The notes under the pieces are model-generated. The model was given only the letters and a program-made list of their open reading frames with translations, made no database searches and was not told the DNA's origin. From assembly GCF_902702915.1 (NCBI RefSeq), contig NZ_LR738849.1, positions 496,001 to 560,000 of the forward strand: a stretch of DNA of 64,000 nucleotides. The letters are read 5' to 3'. Shown piece after piece: positions 9,383-19,247 of this stretch. Each line of letters opens with the position of its first letter. The first letter of the stretch is position 1. The stretch comes from Desulfovibrio sp. 86. GTDB lineage: Bacteria > Desulfobacterota > Desulfovibrionia > Desulfovibrionales > Desulfovibrionaceae. The position numbers and the translations under genes were made by a program.

Positions 9383-9579
9383 TTCCTTGGGCGAAGCACC
9401 CATTATGCCCGGACATTGTTCGATTTGGCAGTGGTTACACGCCTGAACCGCAAGGGTTCAGTTCAGGCGGCAAACCTTCTGACACGGGCACATTCGTCCC
9501 ATCTGTCGTCCAACGTCCCGGTGCTTTCGCTTTCAGGAGAGATTGATTCCAATTCGTTCGCCAGGGCCTGTCTTTAAGG

Positions 9580-10467
9580 TCAGGACAGCTTGAAAGCCTG
9601 TCGCAGCAGCGGCCCCACCTGGCTGGGCTTGGCCGCCGTTAGCGCGCCGGCCATCTCCAAGGCTCTGACTTTGCCTTTTACCGTGCCTTTGCCTCCGGTA
9701 ACGATAGCGCCCGCATGCCCCATCCGTTTGCCCTCCGGTGCGGTGCGCCCGCCGATAAAGGCCACGAGAGGCTTTGTGAATATCTTTGCCTCCATGGCTT
9801 CGGCCACCTCTTCTTCCATACTGCCGCCAAGTTCGCCAATGATAACCACAGCTTCAGTTTCCGGGTCAGCTTCGAACATGGGCAAAAGTTCTGCAAAACG
9901 GGTCCCGGGGGTGATGTCGCCACCGACGCCTATAAGGGTGCTGACGCCGAACCCCCCTTTCACCACTTCCGCTGTCACTTCGTTTGTAAGCGAGCCGCTG
10001 CGAGTCATGACGCCGATGGATCCGCGCTTGTAGACCCGCTCTATCCAAAAAGGTATGCAGCCTGCCATGCCCTTTCCGGGCGAGATTATGCCCGAAGTAT
10101 TGCCCCCGATGACCATAGCCCCGCAGGAGCGCGCAGCGCTGCGAATTTGCAGGCATTCATGCACGGGAATGCCGTCGGCGATGGTGACGATTTTTTTTAT
10201 GCCTGCGTCCAGGGCCTCAAAGACTGCGTCCTTGGTAAAGCGGGGCGGTACGAACAGCATGGCCATTTCGGCGGGATGATCCCGCATCCCACGCTTGACG
10301 GAATGGAATACGGGCACGCCGTCCACATCCTGTCCTTCCTTGCCCGGCGTGACGCCAAAAACGACCTTGGTGCCCATTTCTTTCATATGCTTGAGCCAGT
10401 AGCTGCCTTCTTTGCCGGTGGCGCCCTGAACTTCCACTGTGGTGGTTTCGTCGATAAAAATGCTCAT
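9580..10467 (-). CDS. sauD: ADP-forming acyl-CoA ligase, alpha subunit (SauD-like, SucD homologue)
   Basis: A 295-residue homologue of the succinyl-CoA synthetase alpha subunit. It has an N-terminal CoA-binding Rossmann part (VQGATGKEG, residues 13-21) and the ligase part with the phosphohistidine motif GHAGAI (H251). With the adjoining beta subunit it should make an acyl-CoA from a carboxylate, ATP and CoA, giving ADP and phosphate. Neighbours that act on sulfoacetyl-CoA and sulfoacetaldehyde point to sulfoacetate as substrate, as described for SauCD of sulfite-respiring gut bacteria. Its ATG overlaps the beta-subunit stop by one base (TAATG), so the two are translationally coupled. A TCA-cycle or malate-CoA role is the alternative, but the context does not favour it. 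Confidence 0.85.
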   Translation of the reverse strand: MSIFIDETTTVEVQGATGKEGSYWLKHMKEMGTKVVFGVTPGKEGQDVDGVPVFHSVKRGMRDHPAEMAMLFVPPRFTKDAVFEALDAGIKKIVTIADGIPVHECLQIRSAARSCGAMVIGGNTSGIISPGKGMAGCIPFWIERVYKRGSIGVMTRSGSLTNEVTAEVVKGGFGVSTLIGVGGDITPGTRFAELLPMFEADPETEAVVIIGELGGSMEEEVAEAMEAKIFTKPLVAFIGGRTAPEGKRMGHAGAIVTGGKGTVKGKVRALEMAGALTAAKPSQVGPLLRQAFKLS

Positions 10468-11591
10468 TACTTCACCCTCCCCGCAGCGATGTCCACTGCG
10501 CGCTGTACGGCTTCCTCAGTTTCACCAAGGGGGTCCAAGCCAGCCACGCGCAAGGTGTCAAAGGCCTCTTCTTCATTGGTGCCGCGAATGCAGGTCACAA
10601 TGGGCACATCGGGATTAAGCTCATTTATGGCTTCCACCAGGCCGTTGGCCATAACGTCCGCCCGGGCGATGGTGCCAAAGGTCACTACCAGAATGACCTT
10701 GCACTTGTTGCGCAGGCAAAGACGCATGGCTTCACGGGCTTTCTTGTAATTGGGACCACCAAATTCAAGATAGTTGGCCACCGTGCCGCCAGCGTAGTTG
10801 ATGAGGTCAAATACCGTCGTGGTAAGACCGGCCCCGGCGCACATGAGCGAAATGTCACCGTCAAACTGCAGGTAGGGAATGCCTTCAAGCGCGGCTTCGT
10901 ATTCGGTATCGCTGTCGAAATGAGCGCGGGTCAGCGGATATTTGCCGTCAAAGTTGCCCATATTGTCGTCAGTGATGAGCTTGCCGTCGCCTGCGACAAT
11001 CTCGCCGTCGGCGTCCACGAACAGGGGATTGATTTCTGCCAGTTCAGCGCCATATTTGCGAAAGACCTTATAGAGGTTTCGCAGCACTTCGCCGACTTTT
11101 TTGGCCAATTCGTCCTGAAGACCAAGGCCAAATGTCACTTCCCGCACGTGGTGCGGCATGAGGCCCCTGTCAATGTCCACATCTACCTTCACCAGTTTTT
11201 CCGGTGATTCTTCAGCCAGTTTTTCAATTTCCACGCCGCCTTCAGCGCTGGATATGATGCTGATCTGCGCGGTGACGGGATTAAGGGTTATGGCCAGATA
11301 CAGCTCCTGCGCAATATCAACCGCCTGTTCCACAAGAATACGAAACACGCCGTGTGGGGAGGCAAAAAGCTCTGCGGCCTTGCCCATGGCTTCGTCTTCG
11401 GTTTTGACAACCTGGATAAGCCCAGCCTTGCCACGTCCGCCGCGCAGCACCTGCGATTTAAGAACGCAGGGCAGGCCGATGGCTTTGAGGGCGGTTTGCA
11501 CTTCGGCAACAGTGGAGCATAATATTCCCTGAGGAATAGGGATGCCGCTCTCTGCAAAAGCTTCCTTTGCCTGGAATTCAAATAATTTCAT
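10467..11591 (-). CDS. sauC: ADP-forming acyl-CoA ligase, beta subunit (SauC-like, SucC homologue)
   Basis: A 374-residue homologue of the succinyl-CoA synthetase beta subunit. The ATP-grasp fold is visible in KSQVLRGGRGKAG (about residues 45-57), and AEINPLFVDADGEIVAGDGK carries the metal-binding residues. The C-terminal domain has the glycine-rich GAGLTT and EFGGPN segments. It partners the alpha subunit with a one-base overlap. The start at 11591 is chosen because GGGGA lies just upstream and homology begins at MKLFEFQAKE; the longer open frame has no homology. The aldehyde dehydrogenase gene ends 88 nt upstream, so all three form one leftward operon. Confidence 0.87.
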   Translation of the reverse strand: MKLFEFQAKEAFAESGIPIPQGILCSTVAEVQTALKAIGLPCVLKSQVLRGGRGKAGLIQVVKTEDEAMGKAAELFASPHGVFRILVEQAVDIAQELYLAITLNPVTAQISIISSAEGGVEIEKLAEESPEKLVKVDVDIDRGLMPHHVREVTFGLGLQDELAKKVGEVLRNLYKVFRKYGAELAEINPLFVDADGEIVAGDGKLITDDNMGNFDGKYPLTRAHFDSDTEYEAALEGIPYLQFDGDISLMCAGAGLTTTVFDLINYAGGTVANYLEFGGPNYKKAREAMRLCLRNKCKVILVVTFGTIARADVMANGLVEAINELNPDVPIVTCIRGTNEEEAFDTLRVAGLDPLGETEEAVQRAVDIAAGRVK

Positions 11592-11679
11592 GGGTGGTTC
11601 CCCTTGGGTTTTTGTATGGCACGCGACCGGTATGCTGTCGAAAAGGATGCACCGGCTGCCTATTCCAAAAGAAGCGGCT

Positions 11680-13074
11680 CTACATATTGTACTTCTTCCA
11701 GAACGCGCCCCACATTTCTTCATCCGTAAAAGCCCAAGGTTCTACGGGTTCGTTGACCCAGGTGATGTTCAAAAAATGTTTGAAGTGCACATTTTCCGTG
11801 GTGATGTTTCCCCCCCAGGTGCCGCAGCCCAAAGTGGCTGTTGAAGGCATACGGTTGCAGGGGTACCCGCCATTGGCGGCAGCCATTGGCTGACGCACTG
11901 TCACACGGCTGGTCGGCATCTCGTTGCCGAGGCGCTCGATATAGTCGCGCTTGAACGTATGGATGCCGCAGGAGTGACCAGGGCCGACACGGCTGGTTAA
12001 AATCTTGAGGATATCCACAGCGGCGTCGAAGTCCTTGGCCCGGTAAGCCACCAGCACGGGAGAAATCTTCTCATCCGCAAACTGATCTGTCCGGGGATCT
12101 TCAGCACTTTCCACCAGCAACATGGTGGTGTTCTCGGGTACGGATATGCCGGCGCCATTGGCGATAACCAGCGACGATTGGGCAATCACATCGGGGTTAA
12201 GAGCCATCTTGCCCTTTTTGTTCAGCTTCCACATGTGCTGTTTGAGAGCGTCCGCTTCCTGAGCAGAGCAGACATGAACATTCATTTCTTTAAAGGCGGC
12301 GATGGTCTGATCATACACGGCGTCCACCACAATAATGGCGTTTTCCGAGGAGCAGGAGGTGGCGTAGTCAAAGGTTTTGCTGCTGTGGATTTTCTGCACC
12401 GCGTCAGGGATATCAGCGTCTTCCGCCACAATGGCCACAGCATTGCCTGCTCCTACGCCATATGCCGGGGTGCCGCTGGAATAGGCGGCTTTGACCAGGG
12501 GCCCGCTGCCTGTGGCAACGATCAGGTCGGATTTGCGCATCAATTCCGCTGTGTCTTCACGCTCGGGCAATTCAATAACCTGAATGAGATCTTCGGGAGC
12601 GCCCACCTGCTTCAGGCCGTTACGCATGAATTCTATGGCTTTGGTGGTACATTCCTTGGCCCGGCTGCTGGGTTTGAATATGACCGCGTTGCCGCCCTTG
12701 AGAATGGATATGGCCTTGCCGCCCGCGGTGGCTGTGGGATTGGTGGCAGGAAGAATGGCGCATACCACGCCTACCGGCTTGGCGTACTTTGAAATTCCTG
12801 TTTCTTCATTGCGCTCAATGCAACCTACGGTCTTTACGCCTTTAATGTCGTGCAGCACGCCGCCAATTTTTCTCTTGTGTTTGACGAATTTGCTTTCAAA
12901 ATTGCCGTAACCGGTTTCTTCAACGGCCATTTTCGCAAGTATTGCGGCATTGGCATCATTGTACACTTCCCAACCTACAGAAAGACAAACATCGTCTATC
13001 TGTTGCTGCGTGTAGCCAGAAAAAGTCTTTTGCGCTTGCTTTGCGGCAGACAAAAGCTCATCGACGCTTTTCAT
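11680..13074 (-). CDS. sauS: CoA-acylating sulfoacetaldehyde dehydrogenase (SauS-like)
   Basis: A 464-residue CoA-acylating aldehyde dehydrogenase of the EutE/AdhE-N type. The catalytic cysteine lies in TSCSSEN near the middle, preceded by a GAGNAV cofactor region. In this setting it would reduce sulfoacetyl-CoA to sulfoacetaldehyde with NAD(P)H, the step between the ligase and Xsc. First gene of the leftward sauSCD operon. A start at 13074 gives a good GGAG spacing of 8 nt; the ATG at 13080 is too close to the same GGAG. A sigma-54-type promoter lies about 80 nt upstream. Acetaldehyde or another short aldehyde is possible from sequence alone; the neighbours make the sulfonate the better guess. 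Confidence 0.86.
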   Translation of the reverse strand: MKSVDELLSAAKQAQKTFSGYTQQQIDDVCLSVGWEVYNDANAAILAKMAVEETGYGNFESKFVKHKRKIGGVLHDIKGVKTVGCIERNEETGISKYAKPVGVVCAILPATNPTATAGGKAISILKGGNAVIFKPSSRAKECTTKAIEFMRNGLKQVGAPEDLIQVIELPEREDTAELMRKSDLIVATGSGPLVKAAYSSGTPAYGVGAGNAVAIVAEDADIPDAVQKIHSSKTFDYATSCSSENAIIVVDAVYDQTIAAFKEMNVHVCSAQEADALKQHMWKLNKKGKMALNPDVIAQSSLVIANGAGISVPENTTMLLVESAEDPRTDQFADEKISPVLVAYRAKDFDAAVDILKILTSRVGPGHSCGIHTFKRDYIERLGNEMPTSRVTVRQPMAAANGGYPCNRMPSTATLGCGTWGGNITTENVHFKHFLNITWVNEPVEPWAFTDEEMWGAFWKKYNM

Positions 13075-13154
13075 AACCATTTCTCCGGTAGATATTCGCA
13101 AACAAGGTGTCCGTACATCGCCATGCCGTATTGAGCTGTTAATATTTTCACATT

Positions 13155-13170
13155 AGCAACAAGCGGGCCA
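13155..13170 (-). promoter_or_regulatory. Sigma-54 promoter for sauSCD
   Basis: On the minus strand TGGCCCGCTTGTTGCT matches TGGCACG-N4-TTGCW, with GG and GC 12 nt apart. Transcription would start near 13145, about 70 nt before the sauS start. Confidence 0.7.
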
Positions 13171-13256
13171 TAGTTGATAACTACGTATAATTATATGATT
13201 TTTAAAAATTAGTGCTTAGGTGACATGCGCAAAGTCTGGAATAGTGTATGGGAATT

Positions 13257-13272
13257 CAGACATGTGTGTCTG
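13257..13272. promoter_or_regulatory. Candidate activator site (16-bp palindrome)
   Basis: CAGACATGTGTGTCTG is a perfect palindrome about 87 bp upstream of the sauS -24 element. This is a suitable position for binding of the sigma-54 activator encoded beyond xsc. Related AGACACAT and TGACATG sequences lie nearby. Confidence 0.5.
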
Positions 13273-13621
13273 GATATATTCTGTGAAATAAGACACATGA
13301 AAAAATATGATTTTACTGTGAAATAGATGGTGGGCAATATTTTGTGTTGTAATTAACTATGAATTCATTTTTTGTGATGTAGTAATTAAAATATTTTGAT
13401 ATTATATCATTTATAAAAGTGTATTTATCCGGTAAAAACGAAATATATATCATTGTTTAACAATTTAATTCAATTAATATTCTAAACATAAAAACTAAAA
13501 TGCATGTAAAACGTCTCAAATGATGCATCAAAATCGGCCCCTCTTTAGTTATTTTTTTCACATAACAGAGTAAATTCATTTAACATACTGACATAATTTA
13601 CTATTTTTGATGTCTGCGTGT

Positions 13622-13637
13622 TGGATTACTTTGTGCA
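13622..13637 (+). promoter_or_regulatory. Possible sigma-54 promoter for xsc
   Basis: TGGATTACTTTGTGCA keeps GG and GC at the required 12-nt spacing but matches the rest of the consensus only partly. It would give a leader of about 125 nt. Confidence 0.4.
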
Positions 13638-13775
13638 TAAGCAGGGTATTCAGACCAGCACCATACAGGCTGACAACTACAATTGCCGTATTGCGCTGCC
13701 GGCGTCGCACCAGTTTGCGTGCGTCGATCCGTATCGGTGCAGGTCACGCACTTTTTTTTCAAGGAGAATATGCCA

Positions 13776-15512
13776 ATGCCCAAGATGACGCCCAGTGAGG
13801 CCATGACGGAAGTTCTGGTTCAGGAAGGAGTAAACCATGTCAGCGGCATTCTCGGCTCCGCATTTATGGACATGCTGGATTTGTTTCCCGCAGCGGGGAT
13901 CGACTTTATTTCAGTGCGCCATGAGCAGACTGCCGGGCATATGGAAGACGCCTACAGCCGTCTTACCGGCAGGGCCGGCGTGGTTATCGGCCAGAACGGC
14001 CCCGGCATCACCAACTATGTGACGGCTGTGGCCACGGCCAACATGGCGCATTCGCCCATGGTGGTTCTTTCGCCCAGTGCGGGCAGCATTTCCGTCGGTT
14101 GGGACGGCTTCCAAGAATGCGACACGTGGAATCTGTTTAAACCCATCACCAAGGCCTCCCTGCGCGTGCCTCACCCCAAGCGCGCGGCCGACATCGTACG
14201 CACGGCCTTCCGCATTGCCTACGCCGAACGCGGCCCGGTGCTTGTGGACATCCCGCGCGACTATTTTTACGGCGAGCTGGATGAAGACATTCTGCATCCC
14301 TCGCAGTACCGCGTGGCCCCCGGCGGCATCGGCAATCCCGAACATTTCGCGGCCGCCGTGGAAGTGCTGAAGAACGCCAAAAACCCGGTGATCATCTCCG
14401 GGCGCGGCGTGGTGGATTCGGGCTGCGTTGCCACCATCAAGGCCATGGCCGAATACCTTGGCGCGCCTGTGGCGACCACCTATCTGCACAACGACGCCTT
14501 CCCCTGCGACCATCCGCTGTGGACCGGCCCCATAGGCTACATGGGCTCCAAGGCCGCCATGCGCATCCTGCAGAAGGCCGACGTCATCCTGGCCGTGGGC
14601 ACCAGGCTGTCCTACTTCGGCACCCTGCCGCAGTACGACATCAACTACTTCCCCAAGACCGCCAAGATCGTGCAGATCGACATCAACCCGCGTCATATCG
14701 CCAAGACGCACCCCGTGGCAGTGGGCCTGTGCGCCGACGCCAAGGACGCCTCCGAAGAACTGTTCGCGCGGCTGCGTCAGGCCGTGCCCGCCAAGACCGA
14801 CCTGACCTATGTGCATAATATGGTGACGGACGAGCTGAACGGCTGGTATCAGGAAATCGCCCTTATCGCCGACGAACCCGTGGAAGCCGGACGCATGCAT
14901 CCGCGCAAGGCTCTTGAAGTGGTGGGCAAGTTCATCACCGACAACGACGCCATCGCCACCACGGATATCGGCAACACGTCCTCCACGGCCAACAGCTACC
15001 TGCGCTTCAAGAATCCCAAGCGCCATGTGGCCACGCTGACCTTCGGCAACACGGGCTTTGCCTATCAGGCCGCTCTGGGCGCGCAGCTTGCCTGCCCTGA
15101 AGACCTGACGGTAGCCATTGTGGGCGACGGCGCATGGGGCATGAGCCTTTTTGAAGTGCCCACCGCCTGCCAGTACAATCTGCCCGTCATCGCCACCGTG
15201 TATAACAACGGGGCCTGGTGCGCAGAAAAGAAAAACCAGGTGGACTTCTACAACAACCGCTTTGTGGGCGCGGACATCTGGTCCAAGTCCTATGCCAAGA
15301 TAGCCGAGGCCATGGGCGCCGACGGTTACACGGTCAACACGCAGAAGGATCTGGCCGAAGCTCTTGAAGCGGCCAAGAAGAACCGACGCCCTGCGGTTAT
15401 TGAAGTAATGACTGACGGTACGCGGCTTGCCCCCCCCTTCCGCAGAGACGCGCTGGCCCTACCGACCAGATATCTGCCGAAGTACGAGCATCTCGACAAA
15501 AAGAACTTCTAA
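13776..15512 (+). CDS. xsc: Sulfoacetaldehyde acetyltransferase
   Basis: A 578-residue thiamine-diphosphate enzyme. It converts sulfoacetaldehyde and phosphate to acetyl phosphate and sulfite, the C-S bond cleavage step of taurine, isethionate and sulfoacetate breakdown. The TPP-binding motif GDGAWG...NN is near residues 445-473, and the N-terminal glutamate that activates TPP sits in [13 protein letters not shown]. The start [10 protein letters not shown] resembles known Xsc starts. Two in-frame ATGs (13770, 13776) follow AAGGAG; 13776 has the better spacing. It is divergent from sauSCD and upstream of the activator. Acetolactate synthase was considered, but the full-length resemblance and the neighbourhood favour Xsc. 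Sulfite produced here can be respired and acetyl phosphate used for ATP. Confidence 0.93.
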   Translation: MPKMTPSEAMTEVLVQEGVNHVSGILGSAFMDMLDLFPAAGIDFISVRHEQTAGHMEDAYSRLTGRAGVVIGQNGPGITNYVTAVATANMAHSPMVVLSPSAGSISVGWDGFQECDTWNLFKPITKASLRVPHPKRAADIVRTAFRIAYAERGPVLVDIPRDYFYGELDEDILHPSQYRVAPGGIGNPEHFAAAVEVLKNAKNPVIISGRGVVDSGCVATIKAMAEYLGAPVATTYLHNDAFPCDHPLWTGPIGYMGSKAAMRILQKADVILAVGTRLSYFGTLPQYDINYFPKTAKIVQIDINPRHIAKTHPVAVGLCADAKDASEELFARLRQAVPAKTDLTYVHNMVTDELNGWYQEIALIADEPVEAGRMHPRKALEVVGKFITDNDAIATTDIGNTSSTANSYLRFKNPKRHVATLTFGNTGFAYQAALGAQLACPEDLTVAIVGDGAWGMSLFEVPTACQYNLPVIATVYNNGAWCAEKKNQVDFYNNRFVGADIWSKSYAKIAEAMGADGYTVNTQKDLAEALEAAKKNRRPAVIEVMTDGTRLAPPFRRDALALPTRYLPKYEHLDKKNF

Positions 15513-16021
15513 AGGAGTTTTGCTATGAGATTGTCGCGTAGCGGTGGGGAAAACCCACCTAAGCCAATCTCGCGAGCCTTGCTGCGTGTTGCTTCGCAAG
15601 GCCAGAGCATTTCATCTGCATAGACAATTTGAATGTTGAAATGCTCTAGCCACCTCGCGGCCGGAAGATTCTTACTCCACTCCTCCACCATGCCGTCATC
15701 CTGGTTTGCCGCCAGGGTGGCGGCATGACTAGGTAGATAGCGCCGCCCGGCCTCAACAACAGCAAGGTTACGGAAAGAAATCGTAACGGCTTCTTCGTGT
15801 TGCGTTGCAGATCCGCAAAAAACCCGGCTACACAATATCCGCATGTTGCTGCGGCAGAAAGACATCATCTTTTTTCAGGGCTTTTGCATTGTTCCAGGAT
15901 TCATTCAGATTTATTCAATGATTGCTGATGCATTTTTTTTAATGTACATTAGGGCATCTTCATTTAAACCAATCGCTCATGCATGGCGCGGTCAGCCTTG
16001 GCAACCCACAAAGGAACCATG
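15513..16021. other. Intergenic region after xsc with repeat and hairpin
   Basis: No gene. It holds a palindromic repeat module (15601-15650) and an imperfect hairpin around 15688-15728 (CATGCCG...CGGCATG arms) that may end the xsc transcript. The AT-rich end (15890-15960) probably carries the promoter of the regulator. Confidence 0.45.
15601..15650. repeat. Dispersed repeat, palindromic module (copy E)
   Basis: CCAGAGCATTTCA and TGAAATGCTCTAG form inverted ends. The same CCAGAGCA-type palindrome closes copies at 19076-19108 and 52429-52463. Confidence 0.6.
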
Positions 16022-17497
16022 ATGCCCCCCAATTCTTCCCTATTTGATCAGAGAGAACAGTTTTATGAACTGATCCTCAACAGCCTGACAACCGGCATAT
16101 ATGTGTGTGACAATAACTATGTGGTAAAGTTTATCAATCAGGCCTACGCCGACTACCTCGGTCTGCCGCGTGAGCAGATTATGGGACGACCCATCACGGA
16201 TTTTATTCCTGACAGTCGCGCTCCTTTTGTAACCAGCACCGGGCAGTCGGAAATGGGCAACATCAGAAAATTCAAGGGCAAAGACGGCGAAAGAATGATC
16301 GTAGTCAATCGCCAGCCGTTTGAATACGCTCCCGACACCATCGGCATGCTTTCTCAGACTCTTTTCAGCACGCGCGGCGAGTTCGACGCGGTAATGAAAA
16401 GAATTGAATACCTTGACAAAAAAGTTGCTTCTTACGAGCGGCGCATACGAAGCGCCCTTTCCCCAAACTATACATTGCAATCCATCATTGGCGAAAGCGA
16501 TACCATCCAGCGCTTCAAGGAATACCTGGTGCGTTTTGCCCAAACCAATGCGCCGGTGCTGATTCTTGGAGCCACGGGTTCTGGAAAGGAGTTGGCGGCC
16601 AGCGCATTACACTGCGAAAGCGAACGCCGTGAAGGCCCCTTTGTGAGCATCAACTGCGCCGCCATACCCAAGGAGCTTTTTGAATCGGAGCTGTTCGGTT
16701 ATGCGCCAGGGGCCTTTTCGGGCGCGCACAAGGACGGCAAGGTAGGACAGCTTGAGCTGGCCCACCAAGGCACGCTTTTTCTGGATGAAATCGGAGACAC
16801 CCCGCTTCCTGTACAAGCCAAGCTGCTGCGCGTACTGGAAAACAGCACCCTTTGCAGAGTTGGTTCAACCCTGCAGCGTTCTGTGAATTTTCGCCTGCTT
16901 GCAGCCACCAACCGTGACCTCAAGGCAATGATCGCCGAGGGCAGTTTTCGCGAGGATTTGTACTATCGACTTAGCCCGCTGAGGCTCGTTGTGCCGTCAT
17001 TGCATCAGCGAAAGGAAGATATTCCCCTGTTAGTCCGCCATATGCTAGAGCGCATGGACAGGCAGGACGCGAAAATTTCAAAAAGCGCGATGCAGGCGCT
17101 TTTGAAGTATTACTGGCCCGGCAATATTCGCGAACTACGCAACGTGCTGACTTCCGCCCTGAGTCTTTGCCGTAACGACACCATCAACCTTGAGGACTTG
17201 CCGCCGGAAGTTCTTTCAGACTTCGGAAAATTGGCCGTGGAACCAATGGAACCCCATCATGACAAGCTTTCCCCGGCGGCGCAGCTTCCCGATTCGCCGC
17301 TCCAAAATACCAAATCCAAAAAAAACACAAATCTTGCCGCCATGCTGGCCGACAACGAACTGCACTTGATAGTGTCGGCTCTTAACCAGTATGATTGGAA
17401 TGTGGCCAAGGCAGCAAGAAGTTTAGGTATTTCTCGTGCAACGCTTTATGAGAAATTTAAAAAATACGGTATTTCGCGCAATAATTACGATAGCTAG
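16022..17497 (+). CDS. PAS-domain sigma-54 activator of the sulfoacetate genes
   Basis: A 491-residue enhancer-binding protein. A PAS sensor (about residues 8-110; FYELILNSLTTGIYVCDNNY) and a short linker precede the AAA+ domain, with Walker A GATGSGKE (183-190) and Walker B LFLDEIGD. A Fis-type helix-turn-helix closes the protein (AARSLGISRATLYEKFKKYG). The sigma-54 contact loop reads GAFSGA (230-235) rather than the usual GAFTGA. It probably responds to a pathway intermediate or to redox state through the PAS domain. It most likely controls the adjacent divergent sau/xsc operons, where sigma-54-type promoters are visible. Start codons at 16019 and 16022 both follow AAAGGA. Confidence 0.88.
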   Translation: MPPNSSLFDQREQFYELILNSLTTGIYVCDNNYVVKFINQAYADYLGLPREQIMGRPITDFIPDSRAPFVTSTGQSEMGNIRKFKGKDGERMIVVNRQPFEYAPDTIGMLSQTLFSTRGEFDAVMKRIEYLDKKVASYERRIRSALSPNYTLQSIIGESDTIQRFKEYLVRFAQTNAPVLILGATGSGKELAASALHCESERREGPFVSINCAAIPKELFESELFGYAPGAFSGAHKDGKVGQLELAHQGTLFLDEIGDTPLPVQAKLLRVLENSTLCRVGSTLQRSVNFRLLAATNRDLKAMIAEGSFREDLYYRLSPLRLVVPSLHQRKEDIPLLVRHMLERMDRQDAKISKSAMQALLKYYWPGNIRELRNVLTSALSLCRNDTINLEDLPPEVLSDFGKLAVEPMEPHHDKLSPAAQLPDSPLQNTKSKKNTNLAAMLADNELHLIVSALNQYDWNVAKAARSLGISRATLYEKFKKYGISRNNYDS

Positions 17498-17656
17498 GCG
17501 CAACCATGCATAAGGCGTGGAGGGGTGCTCCTCAAAAAGCCGTTCTGCAAAACAAAACCCATCAGGTTTTCAGGGCTTCTGCGTGCGCCGCTTTGCCTTG
17601 TCCGCCTGATGGGATGCTTTTATTGGGGCAGGCTTTGCCCGAACCACAGGGAAAAG

Positions 17657-18085
17657 CTAGCGCTGGCCGATCACATCCAGAAAAACCAGAGGCACACTGC
17701 CGCTGTTTTTAAGAGCATGAGAATCGCCGGGGCGGGCGATGGTGATGTCGCCGCCTTTCACCGGGGTTTCCTTACCCGCGCTGTCGGTAAATACGCCCTC
17801 GCCGGAAACGATGATGTAGGCGTCCTCATTGTTTTCATGCTTGTGCATGCCAATGGAAGCACCTGGCTGCAGGGTCATCCAGCCGATTTCCCTGATGACC
17901 ATATCCTTGGTTGCGTCGTTGCGGGTAAAGCCGAACTGGCCGAACAGCGTACCCTGACCGCCAGCCACATTGTCGCGGTTCCAGGTTTTCAGATTATCCT
18001 TGGGGTAGAGCTGCGGCTCCCCCGCAAGGGCTGTTCCGACAAACATCAGTGAGCACAGCGCTACGGCAAAAAACATCTTTTTCAT
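17657..18085 (-). CDS. Exported cupin-domain protein
   Basis: A 142-residue protein with a cleavable signal peptide (MKKMFFAVALCSLMFVGTALA) and one cupin barrel. The metal-binding motif is visible as GMHKHENNEDAYIIVSGEG and a later GDSHALKN. Small periplasmic cupins of this kind may bind a metal or a ligand; no specific role can be read from sequence. The ATG at 18085 has GGAG 7 nt upstream. It is convergent with the sigma-54 activator and transcribed alone. Confidence 0.75.
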   Translation of the reverse strand: MKKMFFAVALCSLMFVGTALAGEPQLYPKDNLKTWNRDNVAGGQGTLFGQFGFTRNDATKDMVIREIGWMTLQPGASIGMHKHENNEDAYIIVSGEGVFTDSAGKETPVKGGDITIARPGDSHALKNSGSVPLVFLDVIGQR

Positions 18086-18670
<585 letters not shown>

Positions 18671-18724
18671 AATAATGGACTATCCCCTTCCTCTTCGGCC
18701 TGGAATAAAATATCCCTTGCCTTA

Positions 18725-18761
18725 ATGGGCGTGCCAGACATCTCTGGCGCGCCCGTTTTTT
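18725..18761 (+). terminator. Rho-independent terminator beyond the trpS remnant
   Basis: GGGCGTGCCAGA and TCTGGCGCGCCC arms (one G-U) with a 4-nt loop, followed by GTTTTTT. It could be the original trpS terminator, retained after an internal deletion. Confidence 0.75.
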
Positions 18762-18956
18762 GTGCTGTTGCCACTCCATCTATTTGGCATAACATATATT
18801 TATGTTGCAATCTGGATGTGGATGCGCGAATGGCCCCTTGGGCCACCGAGTAGATTGCGCCATTATTCACAAATATACGTGCAACTGACATCCCTTTTGC
18901 ACACGCTCGCAGCCGGATAGCAATTTGCCTTTCGAGTGCATTTTGTCTGCGAATTT

Positions 18957-19108
18957 AGAGCATTTTCGCATTGAAAATATCCTATTCTTCATGCTTCCAA
19001 GACGCCAGCTCCGGTGCGTAACTGCGCAAATAAATTTCGCTTACTCCTTCGCGGCGGGCGTCTGCTCCCGCATTTGCCAGAGCAATTTCAAAGAGAAATT
19101 GCTCTGGC
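18957..19108. repeat. Dispersed intergenic repeat, copy C (most complete)
   Basis: About 150 nt: AGAGCATTTTCGCATTGAAAA at the 5' end, a GCGTAACTGCGCAAATAAATT block, GCGGCGGGCGTCTGCTC, and a perfect 14-bp hairpin at the 3' end (19076-19108; arms GCCAGAGCAATTTC and GAAATTGCTCTGGC). Confidence 0.75.
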
Positions 19109-19173
19109 TTGCTGTGCACCTTCCCTGCCATTTCTGTTTCACTTCCACGCCTCGTCACATGGTCCAATTGTGA

Positions 19174-19203
19174 GCTTCGACACATATGCTCAAAAATGAC
19201 GCC
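19174..19203. promoter_or_regulatory. Candidate FhlA-type activator site for FNT copy 2
   Basis: GCTTCGACA and, after a spacer, TGACGCC resemble the two halves of the palindromes near 20.2, 31.96 and 32.05 kb, but with wider spacing. It lies about 70 bp upstream of the -24 element. Confidence 0.4.
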
Positions 19204-19247
19204 CTCAAAATGTTCATTCAACATACTAGAATATAATATATTTTATT

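Larger units (their letters stand above)
8460..9579. other. 1.1 kb gap in the sulfoacetate locus: repeat, AT-rich tract, hairpin
   Basis: No convincing gene. It contains a repeat copy (about 8587-8717), an AT-rich tract (9010-9170) and a long inverted repeat (9333-9382). A 25-codon frame on the minus strand (8492-8569) lies just ahead of the MFS gene but has no clear ribosome-binding site. The MFS promoter is presumably here; I could not locate a -24/-12 element for it. Confidence 0.4.
13075..13775. other. Divergent regulatory region between sauS and xsc
   Basis: Seven hundred nt of AT-rich DNA between divergent operons. It contains candidate sigma-54 promoters in both directions (13155-13170 minus, 13622-13637 plus) and a 16-bp palindrome (13257-13272). 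No coding region is supported. Confidence 0.7.

Noticed and set aside
9580..11591. TCA-cycle succinyl-CoA synthetase
   Set aside because: The genes form an operon with an acylating aldehyde dehydrogenase under a sigma-54 promoter, opposite xsc. No TCA-cycle genes are nearby.
13776..15512. Acetolactate synthase
   Set aside because: The protein belongs to the same TPP superfamily, but its start, its overall pattern and the sau neighbours fit Xsc. No regulatory small subunit is nearby.
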